NCBI GenBank assembly: GCA_038380435.1
Contig: JAWZYU010000007.1
Span: 23,911,001-23,975,000, forward strand
Reading direction: 5' to 3'
Source: Ryuthela nishihirai
Taxonomy: Eukaryota; Arthropoda; Arachnida; Araneae; Heptathelidae
DNA: 64,000 nt
Both the position numbers and the translations under genes were made by a program. Below the pieces are notes generated by a model that was given only the letters and a program-made list of their open reading frames with translations, was not told the origin of the DNA and did not search any database. This document shows, piece after piece, positions 12,701 through 26,100 of this stretch. Position 1 is the stretch's first letter, and each line of letters begins with the position of its first letter.

Positions 12701-15700
12701 AGGATAAATTTGATACAAGGCAAAAGTATATATATATTTTTTTATTTACAGTTAGTGCTTTTTCAACAGTTTGCTTAAAATATTTCACATTTTACTGAAA
12801 AACAATTTGAATTAATAATTTTCAAAAGATGTTTTAAACAGCCTTTGTGTCCACAGCAACTAAGCACAGCTCATTTGCTTTCTACTCTTACTATTATGGT
12901 CCATGGTTGCTGCTAAACCACCACATTATAAGCTTTTGCAGGAGAGTCAAGTGCAGTCACCTTGAATTACAAGCATGTTCCTAATTATTCTTTTAAGGAC
13001 TGTAGTTGAAAAATAAAAGCTTAGAGTTGAAGATGTCATATTATAAGATATCGAAATTAAAAAGTTGATGTCTCTGAGAAACATAACCTAAGTTTATCAA
13101 CTATTTCAACAATTCTGAAACAGAGGGCACAAATTGAATTCTCTTTTTAGAAAAATATGTTGAATGATTGTAAGTATCTGGAATGATTCACAAGAAGGGG
13201 ATAAAGCTGTATTTAAATGGTTTCACGGAATAAGAAAAGATCCTACTATTAATGGGCAAATTTTGTGTGAACACGTTTGCAGTTTTGCCTTTAATGCTCA
13301 GTATGAAAAGATTTAATCATCTGGTTGGTTTTATGCCATTTTTGTAAATGTGAAGTTTTTAAATTAGGTGTGTGTGTGTGTGTGTATAATTGAGCTAATT
13401 GGCAATTTGGCAAGGAAGGCAGCTCAATTACTTCTCCATCCTCTCTACAAAAATTAATTTTCATGTGATGTTCATAAAAATAGCATCCAGCTGGTAGATG
13501 CTTTTAAATCTTTTTACTCTCAGCACTGTGACATAAGTGCAAGATTGTTTTTGTGAAGCTGTTTCTTCATACAGAAATGTTACCCTTTGGTTCTGAATCC
13601 AGAACCAAATGTAGAAACTTTAATCATAACCAAAACATTCAATTCAGGAGAAAACTGGTGAAACCAGAAAAAAACAATTGGGGGAAACCAAAAATATTTA
13701 TCATATGATTCTCTAATGTGAGTAAAAAATAAATTCTCAGAAGCAACAAGTTGTAAGACTTCCTCAGTGAAAATATCTAACAAAGATATAGGCTTAACTC
13801 TAAAAGAAAAAAAAAAACAGCTGAAAAATGATACAAAGATAAGAAAAATAGTCTACGGAAAGACATGTTTATTCAAAACTGGAAGTTACCACACACTGAA
13901 GCTAATGCAAAGCAGTGTTGTTTGTTTAGAGACTGCAATTTATAGTACACTTATTTCTAATTAAGCTGACTGCCTCTTCTGAGGGAATTTAATGATGTTG
14001 CCAGAATCAAAAAATTTGGAAATTATGAGTGAAGGAATACAGTTTTGTGAACCAACAATACACAGTCGTATCAGAATAATATGACCACCAATGGAATCAG
14101 AGTGTACTCACCGAGGCGCATCACAGAGTGCACAAGACAAGGTCGACCACACAGAGATATAAGCGGCCGGCCAGGACAGATGAGCCACAGTGCATAACAT
14201 GAGCACAATGGGCAGAGGTATTGATTTGATGGACGTTCAAAAGGGAATGATCATTGGCTACCCACCAAGAGTGGAAGCATCTCGGAAACAGCAGACTTTG
14301 TGGGCTGTTCGCAAAATGCTGTAGTAAGGGTGTACCAAGAATGGACCACTGGCACACCAAGTATCTCCAGACATTATAAATGTGGAGCCCCAAAGGCCAT
14401 CAACCCCAGAGGAGAACATCGCCTCTGTTGACTGGTAAAGGGCAATTGACCCGCAACAGTGCAGCAATTGACCACTCAAATTAACGCTGGGGAACCCAGG
14501 TATGTGTCCCCGGTAATAGTAGAACAAACCCTGTTACGCATGGGTCTCCGGAGTCGACGCTGCGTAAAGGCGCCCATGTTAACCAAGGTCCATCAGCAAT
14601 GACGCCTGCAGTTTGCATGAGACTACTGTCATTGGACAATGGAAGAGTGGGAAAAGGTTGCCTTCTCTGACGAATCGAGGTTTCTACTCCACAGAAGTGA
14701 CAGGCGGTAGCGGATATGGCGTCAGACACACAAGAACCAAAACCTGGACATGCTTGTTGGTCAAGTATAGGCTGGTGGTGGCAGTGTGCATGTCTAGCGG
14801 ATGTTTTCCTGGTATGACCTGGGACCGCTGGTACCACTGGATGGGTCACTGAATGACAATGGCTATTTGGCAATATATAGCTTTTGCAGTGGAGGAACTT
14901 GGGTTCCTCTGCGAAGTGGGGTCTGGGTGCTGCAGTGATGTAAGCCCCGGTAGGCTAATGGCTTTGTTGGGGTTGTGGGAGAGCTGCTGACTGGGTTCGT
15001 CGGGTTACTGGCCAGGTGTCCCCGAAGCGGCCTCGGCATGGTTAAGGCTGAGACGGCGAGTGGGCTGTGGATGCCCACCTCGATGGAGAGGATGAAGTTG
15101 AAGGCCATGTTGAAAGGATTGGAGTCCCAATTAGGCGTGGCCTATCGATGGAAGTACCTAGGAGCGTCTGCTGCAGAGGACTCAAAAAGTTAGGACTTCT
15201 ATTTATTTTTCTGTCTCAAAATTCAAAAGATAACATCTTTTATTTTATATGTTGGCAATTATCAGGACAGAATTCAGTGAGTGTTGGGTAATTTCCTAGG
15301 CACTACTCAAAATTTCAAAAGATCCCACTCTCACTGCACCTCAATGATTATATCTTCAGGCAGGCTATAAAATCCCAAGCAGTGCTTTTCTCTTCACATT
15401 AGGTCTTCTCCCACTGTAGGTAGGCAAAATGTTAAGGCAAGCTTAAAAGGACAGGAACCTTTTTAGTTTATAATGGTTTCAGTGACAACTCCCTTATGGT
15501 GATATGCAGTCACAGTACTGCGGTGCACTGGGATTGTCACGATTTATATTCGTTGTCCATCCTTGCTGACCACATACATCCCTTCATGTTGGACATTTAC
15601 CCTGGTGGTGATGGTGTCTACTAACAGGACAATGCACCCTGCCATGTCGTTAAGGTGGTGTGTGACTGGTTCCAGGAACACGACAGCAATGTCTCTGTTC

Positions 15701-17074
15701 TTCCTTGCCCAGCGAAATCGCCCGACCTCAATCCCATAGAGCACTTGTGGGATCATTTGGATTGACAGGTTCAGCATGCGGACCCACAACCATGTCATCT
15801 CCGGAACCTCCATGCTTTGCTGGAGTCCAAATAGGCACGTGTGCCTCTGACAACCTTCCAGGGCCTCATTGCATCCATGCACACTGTCTCGCCACTGTCT
15901 TCTGGGCCAAGGGTGGTTATTCCCATTATTAGGTAGGTGGTCATATTATTCTGATATGACTGTGTATATATCTAATATATAAAAATAATTATCTGAATCG
16001 AAATAAGAGTTTAAAGCCAAAAAGTTAATAAAATATAGAGAAAATGCAAAATTCTTTAGTGAACTATGTGCTTTTCCTAACTCCTTTTGTGATCCATTAA
16101 CTGATTGATTAACAGATTTTTAAGATCACAATTCAGAATACATTTCATTTTGAAACATTTGCATTATGGAGATGATACCCAGTATAGTCAACTTACCAAA
16201 ATGGCCACACCAACTTTGTTGTGGTATTATTTAATAAATTCCATTAATAGAATGAATAAACAAGGCAATTTTTTATTATTAAGATTTAAGTCATTAATTT
16301 TAGATTGAATTTATTTAACTTTGTTTTTAATATCAATTAGTTTGGCAGTATAGGCATGGCATTGACTGTTCTCAGTGCACCAAGAATCACTGAACCAAGA
16401 GTACTTCAGATTTGTTGACAGATGCTCATGATGTTGGTGCTGATGTTTATGCCATTCTAAAACACTTGATGGGGGGGGGGATATTCCATTGAATGATTTA
16501 TTAAACAGGCTGTAATTGTTTTTTGTGCCTTTTTTAATCTACTTAAGAAAAAATTAAGGACTTATATAATGAGTGGCCCATTAGTTGAACTTTTTTCAGT
16601 CCCTTTGTTATTGTTGTAAGAGACTTTTGCTGTATATTAAGTTAAGGACTGATAACAGTGTAAAATGATTTAAATTGGATTAGAAACTGTATACTAAAAC
16701 TATTATAGTATTCTTTAGGTAGAAGTAGGGCCATGGCTTAATATCTCATTCAAATAACAACCTTTCCAAGCCCATCAGTATTCACATTCTCACTGAGGGC
16801 AAGGTGATGGTGGTTAGTGGAGATAAATCTCAATGGGACTTGAACCTGGGAATTAGAATGTATTGTTGAGAGCAGGTTAGATCTAGAGGAGGATCATTCT
16901 GAAGGGGGGATCCTCCCTTTCAGAATGCGAGTAAGGGTAAAAGAGGCAGAAAACTTTTAAACTTATTTATATTTTTTGCATTTTTCAAGAAATTTTTTTA
17001 AGAAACCCAGAAAATGGAGGGGGAAATGTTATATTGCATTGGAAATCAAGTGTCTTGCCCCCCCCCCCACTCTC

Positions 17075-17107
<33 letters not shown>

Positions 17108-20100
17108 ATTATTATCTGGGCCTGGTTGGGAGTGCCTGCAACACTTTACAGTCCTGACCTCTCCCCATGTGATTTTCACATATTGGTGCTCGAAAGAAGT
17201 CATAAAAAGGAGGTGGTCACAGAATTCCCCATAAAAACAGCCAAAACAGGGTATCATGTTACTAGCTTCACATTGGGACAAAAATAGATAAATAAATCCT
17301 TTGTTTTATTTCCAATTTGTCCACTTTTCATTTGAACAACTTTTATAATTTGAATTATGTCTTAAAATATAATTTGAATTATTAATAAATACTTTATCTT
17401 TTAAACAGAAGCTGTTAAAAATAAATTTCATGTAATGCCTAAACATTTAATTTCATTTGGTTTAATGAAAAACTTATATATATTTTTAGGCCTACTGCTG
17501 ATCTCTTAAAACACATAATGTGCAGAGAAGTCAAGCTTAATGACCAGTTTGTAGTATCTGTATTAAAGTATTGGTCCCAAGAACACGAAGAAAAATTAGC
17601 AGAACTTATAGGAGCTCAGTTATCAAAATCCGGTACTCCTAATAAAAGAAAAAGGTATTTAATGATTCTTTATTGTTAGTTTGGTTTCTGTTGTATTAAA
17701 ATACTGATTTTTATGCATACTCAAAGCCACTTTATTTGGAACATTTACAAGTTATTACTGGTCTTAATAAAGTGTAGGGAATCTTTTTGCATTCAGAATA
17801 GTTTTAATTAGCCTTGGAATTGATTCTGCAAAATAAAGGAAGTGTCCTGCATAGCGTTAGCTCAAAAAAGACAAAATAGCATATGTCAATTGTGGTGTAG
17901 GGAAGTATCGACATGCCTGACTCTCCATTTCATCCCATAAATGCTCAATGGAATTATAAATAAAAAAAATACCCCCTCAAGCAGCTGCTTGCCACAGAGG
18001 TCTGACAGGAGCCTGTCAGTTTATATGCCAAAGTAGAAGATCTGAGAGGATGGCAGGACCTCAGCAGAAAAACAACACATACAACCATGCCTTATCCGGG
18101 GCTCGAACCCGGGTCCCTTAGATCACTAGCCAAGCGCGCTAACCACTCGGCCATGGGACTTAGGCAATTGCAAAGCCATTGAAGAAGATCAAAGTCATTA
18201 ACATGTTTCCAAAAAATACTTCTGCGCAATCTGAATTTTGTGGCAAAGTGCATTATTTTGTTGGAAGTAGCAATCACATAAGGAGTAAGCAGTAAATATA
18301 AGGAATGTACCTAATTCTACAACATTCTTTAGAAAGGATGTCTGGAGGTTCCAGTGTCTTCCAAGGAAACATACCCCAAACCTTCACTATATTACCTCCA
18401 CTGGCCTACATTATTCATATTATACATGGAATTAAACTGTTTGTTCCACCTCCTGACCCCTCCATCAGCATGGTGACACTGAAATATATTCAACTGATCA
18501 GATAACATTTTTACAGTCCTCTATTTGCCAGTTTATTTGCTTGTTAGCCCAATGTATCTGCAGTGTTTGTTACTTACCTAAGGAGTAGTTCATGCTGAAG
18601 TAACTATATGATCTATCTACTTATGATAACTACGCAGTCATATCAGAATAATATGACCACCTACCATACATATACTATGGTAGGTGGTCATATTATTCTG
18701 ATGTGACTGTGTATAGGAGCAAGGGTTCATTGCATAATCTGGTTTTCATGTGCTGTTTGCTTCACTGCAGTTCATTTTTTAGACTGCAAAATTCTTATAA
18801 CCATTTATTGCTGTAAGGCATCAACTGGTCTTTCCTGGACACACAATTCATTGGCTGCTTGTTTTTTGATTTAAGCACAGTTTCTTAATGCAACCTTGAC
18901 ACCATTGTTGATGAATACTCAACAGGATTTCTGCTTTCATTAACCCTTCCAGTGTCCAGCCTGAAAAACTGGTTTCCATCCAAAGACCAAGCTATTTTCT
19001 TCCTATTCTCAGCCAAAAAAAATTAACTTTAAAACTTTTTTGCCAAATAACTAATGAAAAGAATTATGGCATGTTATATGCCAAATTAATCAGCATTTAA
19101 TTCTGGATTTTCTGAAAATAAAATATTTAACGAAAAAGACTGTTTTTAATAAGACTTTCTTAGAGTCATGTAGTAAAAAAATGCATCTGGCAACACAAAA
19201 ATTTATAAAAAAACTAAAAGACACAAATGATTTTAATTCAAATGAATAGAAAGCACGAATGATTTTAATTCAAATGAATAGAAAGGTTATTTACTTCTGA
19301 ATAACGAAGAAATTATTTTTTTGGTAATTTCCAAGTAAATATTTCTCTTGTTTTGTAATTTTTTGTTGGTACCATACTTTGAGAAAATTCCAGGCTTTTA
19401 GCCAATTGTGCTGAATCAGATAAACAAGTCAACTTTAGAATTAAAAAAAATAATCAATAAAAATAGGTCATGTTATATACCAAATTAAACATGATTTAAT
19501 TACAAATTTTTTGAAAATGAATAATATAAAACAAATTTGCAAGCATATTGATTTTAATAAGCCTTTTTCAATGTGATGTGGTGAAAAAAAAAGATTGCTC
19601 TGCACAATTAAGACTTCATTTTGGAAAACCTAATGAATAAAAATAATCAAATTATATATTTATCGAAAGGAAATTTCTTCCCAAATAATATAATATTCAA
19701 ACTGAAATATGATTTTTATTTCTTTTAATGATTCTTTTCAATATTGTATATTTTAAACATGGCCAGTGTTACACAAAGTGACTTGGACTTCTCACATTCA
19801 TGGGATTTTCTGTGAAAAAGAAAACATTTTTTGGCTGCTTTTTTTACTAAATATTATGAATTTTTCCTTTTGAGTGTTTTTTTCTTGAGAATTTTTCCTT
19901 TGAGTTTGGCGACTTGGCTAACTGCAGCAAGGTTTGTGCACCAAAGCAAAAAAAAAATAGTGTTATGTCGTCTGTGTGGCACAGCCATGGTACTGAGGGG
20001 ATGGGGGTGTGGTTGCATTTAAAATCATTCAATATAAACTTAAAAACTCATAATTAAAAGAATATATTTTTTTTTTCTAGAGGTAAAACATTCACAATGA

Positions 20101-23100
20101 GTTTAGTGGAGGGGGAAGCCTTTCCCAAATTGCCCTCCCAACATGATGACTGATTTTCATAGTAAGAAAGTCTATTTTGCTTCCGTATCCAAGACATTCA
20201 TTTTCAGAAAATGGTACAAGCTCAAATTTTTTTACTAAAAAAAAAGAAATAATAACAGAAAAATTGCATATAACCTAATGGGATGTTAAATAAAATATCT
20301 GCAACAACTTCTGAAACGGCCTCCGATCTACCATAACTCAGAGAAAGATCGATAAATCAGCCGACCGAAAGATCGCTAACTTACAAAAAATAAACCTATA
20401 GAAATGAATTTGCTTCCATATCCACGACCTCATTTATTTTTAGAAAATGATACCAGATCAAAGTTTTACTGAAAGAGTAGTAAATAATGAAATAAAAATT
20501 AACATATAGCCTAATGCAATGTTAAAATATCCACAGTAGAAAAATGAAAAATCAATACTTATTGATTGGCCAAAAGATTGCTAATATCTGAAAATAAATC
20601 TACTGAAATGAAAAGTAAGGTTCAAATATAAAAAAAAGTAAATACTAACTTTACAAAGGGTATCCAATATGCAGGTCCAAAACACTCTATAGCACAGGGA
20701 ACGGAGATACCATGTGTCAGCCACCTGCCTCTTGTTTGCCTCAGTGAAGCATAACTAATTTAATGCAGCTGCACTCAGAATTTCTAAGAAGGATGTGTTT
20801 GCTTCCAGTTTCAATTTTAAGGTGGGAAAGATGCACAGAATGTTGGAAAAAATGATAAAAATAATTTTAAGAATACTGAAATAAGATTGACAGAAAAGAG
20901 GGGGAAATGGCGGTACACACTTTGTAATTATTTCCAAAATCTACTGTTTTAAAAAATAGCATTTTTTTTGTTAATTTTTAATAAATTTTCAAAAATTTAA
21001 GGAAAAATTTGTTGATCAAAGTTCAAATCAAACCTGTGAGCTTAAATCTGAGGGTTGCTTCAGCAAATTGGAATGTTAACAAGCAAATTGGCAATACCGT
21101 TTAGTGCTTCTAAGAAATGGCAATGGAATGGCTTTATAAAATTATTTATATTGTAGTTTAATAGCATATGCATCAAATTAAAAAAACAAAATATTATTTT
21201 TCAAGCCTGAATTATATATTTTTATGAAATATATATTAAAAAAGAATTGCAATGGTAGTTTTTTTATTTTTTTTATTTTTTTAAAATTTATTTTTTTGTT
21301 GTTGTTGTACTAAAAACATATACATACGCCCTTGGCCCCTTATTTCAGATTCTGGGAATGTATACAGACGACATGGACACTGGAAGGGTTAATATTTATA
21401 CCATCTCCCACCCTCCCTTCACCTCCTACAATGATGTTGTATTTTCAAATTTAGCAAAATTGCAGCTTCTACATGTTGTTGCTAACTAAATTCTAACTGC
21501 TTGATATGTCTTTTGCAACCTGACAACATGATTAGCATGTGGTAATGAAATGTCATAGAACTTGCATTGTGTGTGTGGCCCAGAAGTGTTTTAATGAAGT
21601 TTTCTCTAAGTGTACTGTGCGTGTGTGTGTGCGTGAGTGAATGCATGCGTGTGTGTGTGTGCGTGAGTGAATGCATGCGTGTGTGTGTGTGTGTGTCTGT
21701 GTGTGTGTGCGTGCATGTGTGCGTGCATGCATGTTTTAAACTGTAAAAATTGTTTTAAACTGTAAAAATTTGGTCTGCAAATTGGATGTTTTGTGCACTA
21801 ACTCTGTATAATATAATGAACCAGTTAATAATGAGCAGAAAGCCGCTAAGTTCATCAAAAATCTTTGATTTTAGGATATTTATCATAGAATAAATGGCAA
21901 AAACTACTTTCTGTATTGGTTTTAGTTTTATCCAAACTTTTAATGAAAAACCTGATGACTTCTCTGTTCAATACAGACAAATGCAAAGTTAATGTAAGAA
22001 AGAAATAATTCGGTGATATTTACACTTTGTTCAAGAAAAATTGCCTCATCCAGAAGGAATAAGTGGATGCACCCGATGTTTAGAACATATAAGGCTGTTT
22101 GATAGGAGATGAAATGATTCAAGTTTCAGAACAAAAGAATATTTAATGCTAGAAAACCATACATATGAGGTTGGATTCCTCTGGGAAGCAATACAGGCAT
22201 TCACATGTCATGACATGAATTTCAAGGAGATGCTCATGTCATCCTGGGAAATAGTTCACTATGTGTCTAAAATATGATTATGCAACACTGACTAGGGGAC
22301 AGGACATGGATGTATGCCCAGCTGCTCTCCTATTATGTCCCAGGCATGTTTAATTGTATCTAAATATGGGTACCGTGCAAGCCAGCGAAGAATGTTTATA
22401 TCATGGAGACTGCCCTTTGTGATGTTTTTGTTTATGGATAAGTATTGTCTTGTTGAAAGAACACCTTGCATACCCTAGAGGAATGGTAGGGCAATGGATC
22501 AGAGGATCGTATCACCATTGGACTTCCAGACTGCCCTTGATGATTACCAAAGATGAATGGTCATAGTAACTGATGGTACCTCACACCATGACACCCAGCT
22601 CAGTCACCTTGTGTTTTCAAATATGCAGTTATCTTGTCATCTGCTCTCATGCAGAAGCAGATATATATGGGCATTCAAAAGTTCTTAACATGTCTAAATT
22701 TCTCCTCATTCCTCCGAGGGGCTGGGGGTGGCTCAGTAGATAGCACGCCAGGCTCATAATCTGTAGTTCCCAGGTTTGAGTCCCAACTGGGTCAGCGTTG
22801 AGATTTTTCTCTGCAAAATTCCCCACCCTGCTCACGGTCAGTAGGGGACACCAGTGGGCTTGGAAAGGCTACCGTCCGTCAGATAGGACATTAAGCTGTG
22901 GCCCTGTGTACGGGAGAGCCATACCCTGTGCACATTAAAGAACAGTTGGATGGCCTTGACAGGAGGCTACCATCTGTCTCCCAACAGCTGTTACAGTGGG
23001 TCCCCTCCCCCAACCTTCTCTGAGCCTTCGGTGTCCATGTGACCTGGCCATTTAGCCCATGGTGTGCAAAAAAGTGCCGCTCAGAGGTAAAACAACCCAA

Positions 23101-26100
23101 CTCTCATTTATCCGAAGTTAACAAGCTATAACTTGTTTGAAAGCTGTCTAAACTGTCATACATGTTAAAAACAAAATCTGTTTCATCATTTCCCTCTTTG
23201 ATGGATGCCCATGAAGTTAGGTCAGCAAAATCTGTGCATTGTTGCTATGGAGCCTACTAACAAACGAGGAAAGATTTTACACTTTCACAAGGATGCAGCT
23301 TGGGGATGATACAAAAAAAATTCATGCCAGTTTATCATAAAAGTATATAGGGATTATACCTGTCCATATGCAACTATTATGGGATGGATGTACAAATTCA
23401 GAGGACTGCAGAGTTTCAAAGACCTCATGTGTAGGATGACTCTGGAGGCTGTGAACAATAGACATCACTGCTGTTTGTGAGCTCATTAAGGAAAACTCAT
23501 ACATCACTGTTCAGATAATAAGTTAAGATGTCAGTGTATTGATTGGCAATGTGGAAACAATTATTCATCAGCATTTATAGTTATAAAGATCTGTGCCAAA
23601 TGGGTATCCCACAAACTGACAGAATAGCAATAAAGGGGCTAGAGTCGACTTGTGCAAGGAGATGCTGGCAATGTTTGAACCTAGTGGCCTCAAACGGTTA
23701 ATAGGCATTGTCATAGGTGATGAGATGTGGTTTTATTATTATACAACTTCTAGAAAGATCGAAACTCTGTTTGGGTTCCAAATCCAAACATTGTCCCCAA
23801 ATCCTCTGACAAGATTTTTGCTCAAGAAAGAGGATGGTCACAGTTTTTTCAATTCTGAAAGAGCAGTAACCATGGAACCTTATCTGAAAAAATGACTATG
23901 AATGGACAATACTGTACCAACATTGTTTTGTCCAAAATGGTTAAGGAGATGAAGGAGCAGCATCCAACAACAAGGCATGTCAAATGTTCTTTTTCATGAC
24001 AATGCCAATTCCCACAAAACCTGGCAAGTTCAGCATAACTGGAGCAGGAAAAAATCAAGCATCTACCCCTTCCTGCATATTCACCCAATCTTGTGCCTTG
24101 TTTGCGATTTTTTGGGAAGCCTTCCTGGGAAGCCTTTCTCAAGTGTGCAAGACCTTGCAAAATCTGTTCATTCAGAATTGTTGAGGTATTCCTAAACAGG
24201 AGTATCACCAAATGTTCTAGAATTGGTGTAGATGTCTGAAATTGTGCATAGATGCTGGAGGGGAGTACTTTGAATGATAGTAAAAGTTTTGTTGAAGTAA
24301 GTGCAACGATTTTTGCTCTGCAGGTGCATATCAAGAACTTTTTGAATGCTGTTCGTAAACAGGTCTGTTGCCATTTATTAGCAGGTCCACCCACGTCTGT
24401 TCTGCCCTACATAGGTAGCAATATTGTGAATTGATTACTGCTCTTTTGGACTTTGATTGTCTAATCTCTCTCAAAGGCATTGAGCTGAGTACATGTTATC
24501 ACAGGATTCCATGAGCTTTACTATTGTTATGCTAGTGTCAAACCACAAGTAATATTCACTGTCAGCAAATTGTGACTGAGAAATATCTCTTACATTGGAT
24601 GCACTTCTGGCTATGTTGCGCATAGGAGTTGGATCATTTGCACATCTCACTATACTGTACACACATTCTCATTTTCAGAAAAATCTATTTTTTCCTTGGT
24701 GTGGCAGTTTCTCTTGAATTGAGTTTGTCAGTTCACAAACTTGTAGATATATTTCATTCCATCATAAATGTATTTCACTGTACTTAAAGATACATTTTTT
24801 TGCAGGCAGCAAACTAATAAATCTCAGGGACCTACAGTAGAACAGACATTATCACATTTAGACCAATTAAGGCAAAATTGTAAACAAAATTCATGTAAGT
24901 ATATTTTTTTTCAAATGTGTTATTAGTGCTTTAATCAGTTTACTTTCTTTTCAGAGTTGCATATAATGAATAATATATAGTATTTAAATTTGTTAAAGGC
25001 ATTGCATTGATTATAATTAGCTAATACACAAAACCATGTGTATTTTTTTTTTATTTATAATTAATAAGAATTGTTTGGATTGCACATCTCACTATACTGT
25101 ATAAGTGAGATGTGCAAATTCTACTAAAGAAAATAGTTCATTGTATTTTTTTAATATTTGTAAAATATTTTTCACTATACTGAACTAAAAGAATTACTAC
25201 AAATCAAAGGGACTTGGGTTCGAAGCCTGAGTTAGGTATGGATGTTTATTATGTTGTCTTTCTGCTGAGGTATCACTTTCCTCAGATTTTCTCTGTGGTG
25301 TATTGAACTACAGATATGAACAAATCATTTTGACAACAATTACAAATTCATTTCATTCTGAATATTTGTATTATTTAGAAAATACCCTTATAGTCAGTTC
25401 ACTGAAACAGCCATGCTAATTACATACTTCATTATGGGATTATTTAACAGTTGTAATCAATGAATATGATTAATAAATCAACAGTAAATTTTTGTTTAAA
25501 ATTTTTTTTGTTAAGTTTCAGATTGAATTTATTTAGATTTTCTTTTAATATTGATTGACACAGCAGCAGCAGCATGAACTATACCTGTTGATGAGTTGGA
25601 GTGACTGCAGCTGTTGTGTAATCTGTAATTGTTTCTTTCTGCAGTTTGATTTACAATATTTAATTCAATGGGAATAATTGGGTGATATTTCATTTTATGA
25701 TTTATTAAACAGTTTGTAATTTTTTTGCATTTTTGTCAACATAACTGAAAATTAAATACTTGTCCTACATAATGAGATGTCCATAAGAGTTAATATTTTA
25801 TGTGGTCCCTTGAACCTTGTAACAAATTTGTATTGCATTTCATTTTAAGCAATCTAAAGCAAAACCCTTCAACACTAACAATTTACAATAATATTGTTGC
25901 GAGTTGTTAATGTCATCATGGTTCAAAAACTAAATCAGCAGCAGACTCTGATAGTCAAAAAAATGTCAACCTAACATTTCCTACACTAGGCATTGACCAT
26001 GACTATCTCTGTGGTGGAGAGGATGGATGATTCCATTGCATGCTCATTTGTTTTGTTTCTGGACTGAAATTGTAACACCATGACTTGTCACCTGCAACAA

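Noticed and set aside
18060..18157. A genuine tRNA gene on the minus strand (box A and box B present)
   Set aside because: The tRNA-like head is fused to a body shared with 5521-5738 and ends in an A/T tail, so it is a SINE. No complete acceptor stem is apparent.
21482..21676. A 64-residue His/Thr-rich frame
   Set aside because: It is the (GT)n microsatellite read on the minus strand.
24471..24662. A minus-strand 63-residue frame resembling a transposase helix-turn-helix ([12 protein letters not shown])
   Set aside because: The match is short and there is no adjoining catalytic domain in that orientation. It was too weak to annotate.
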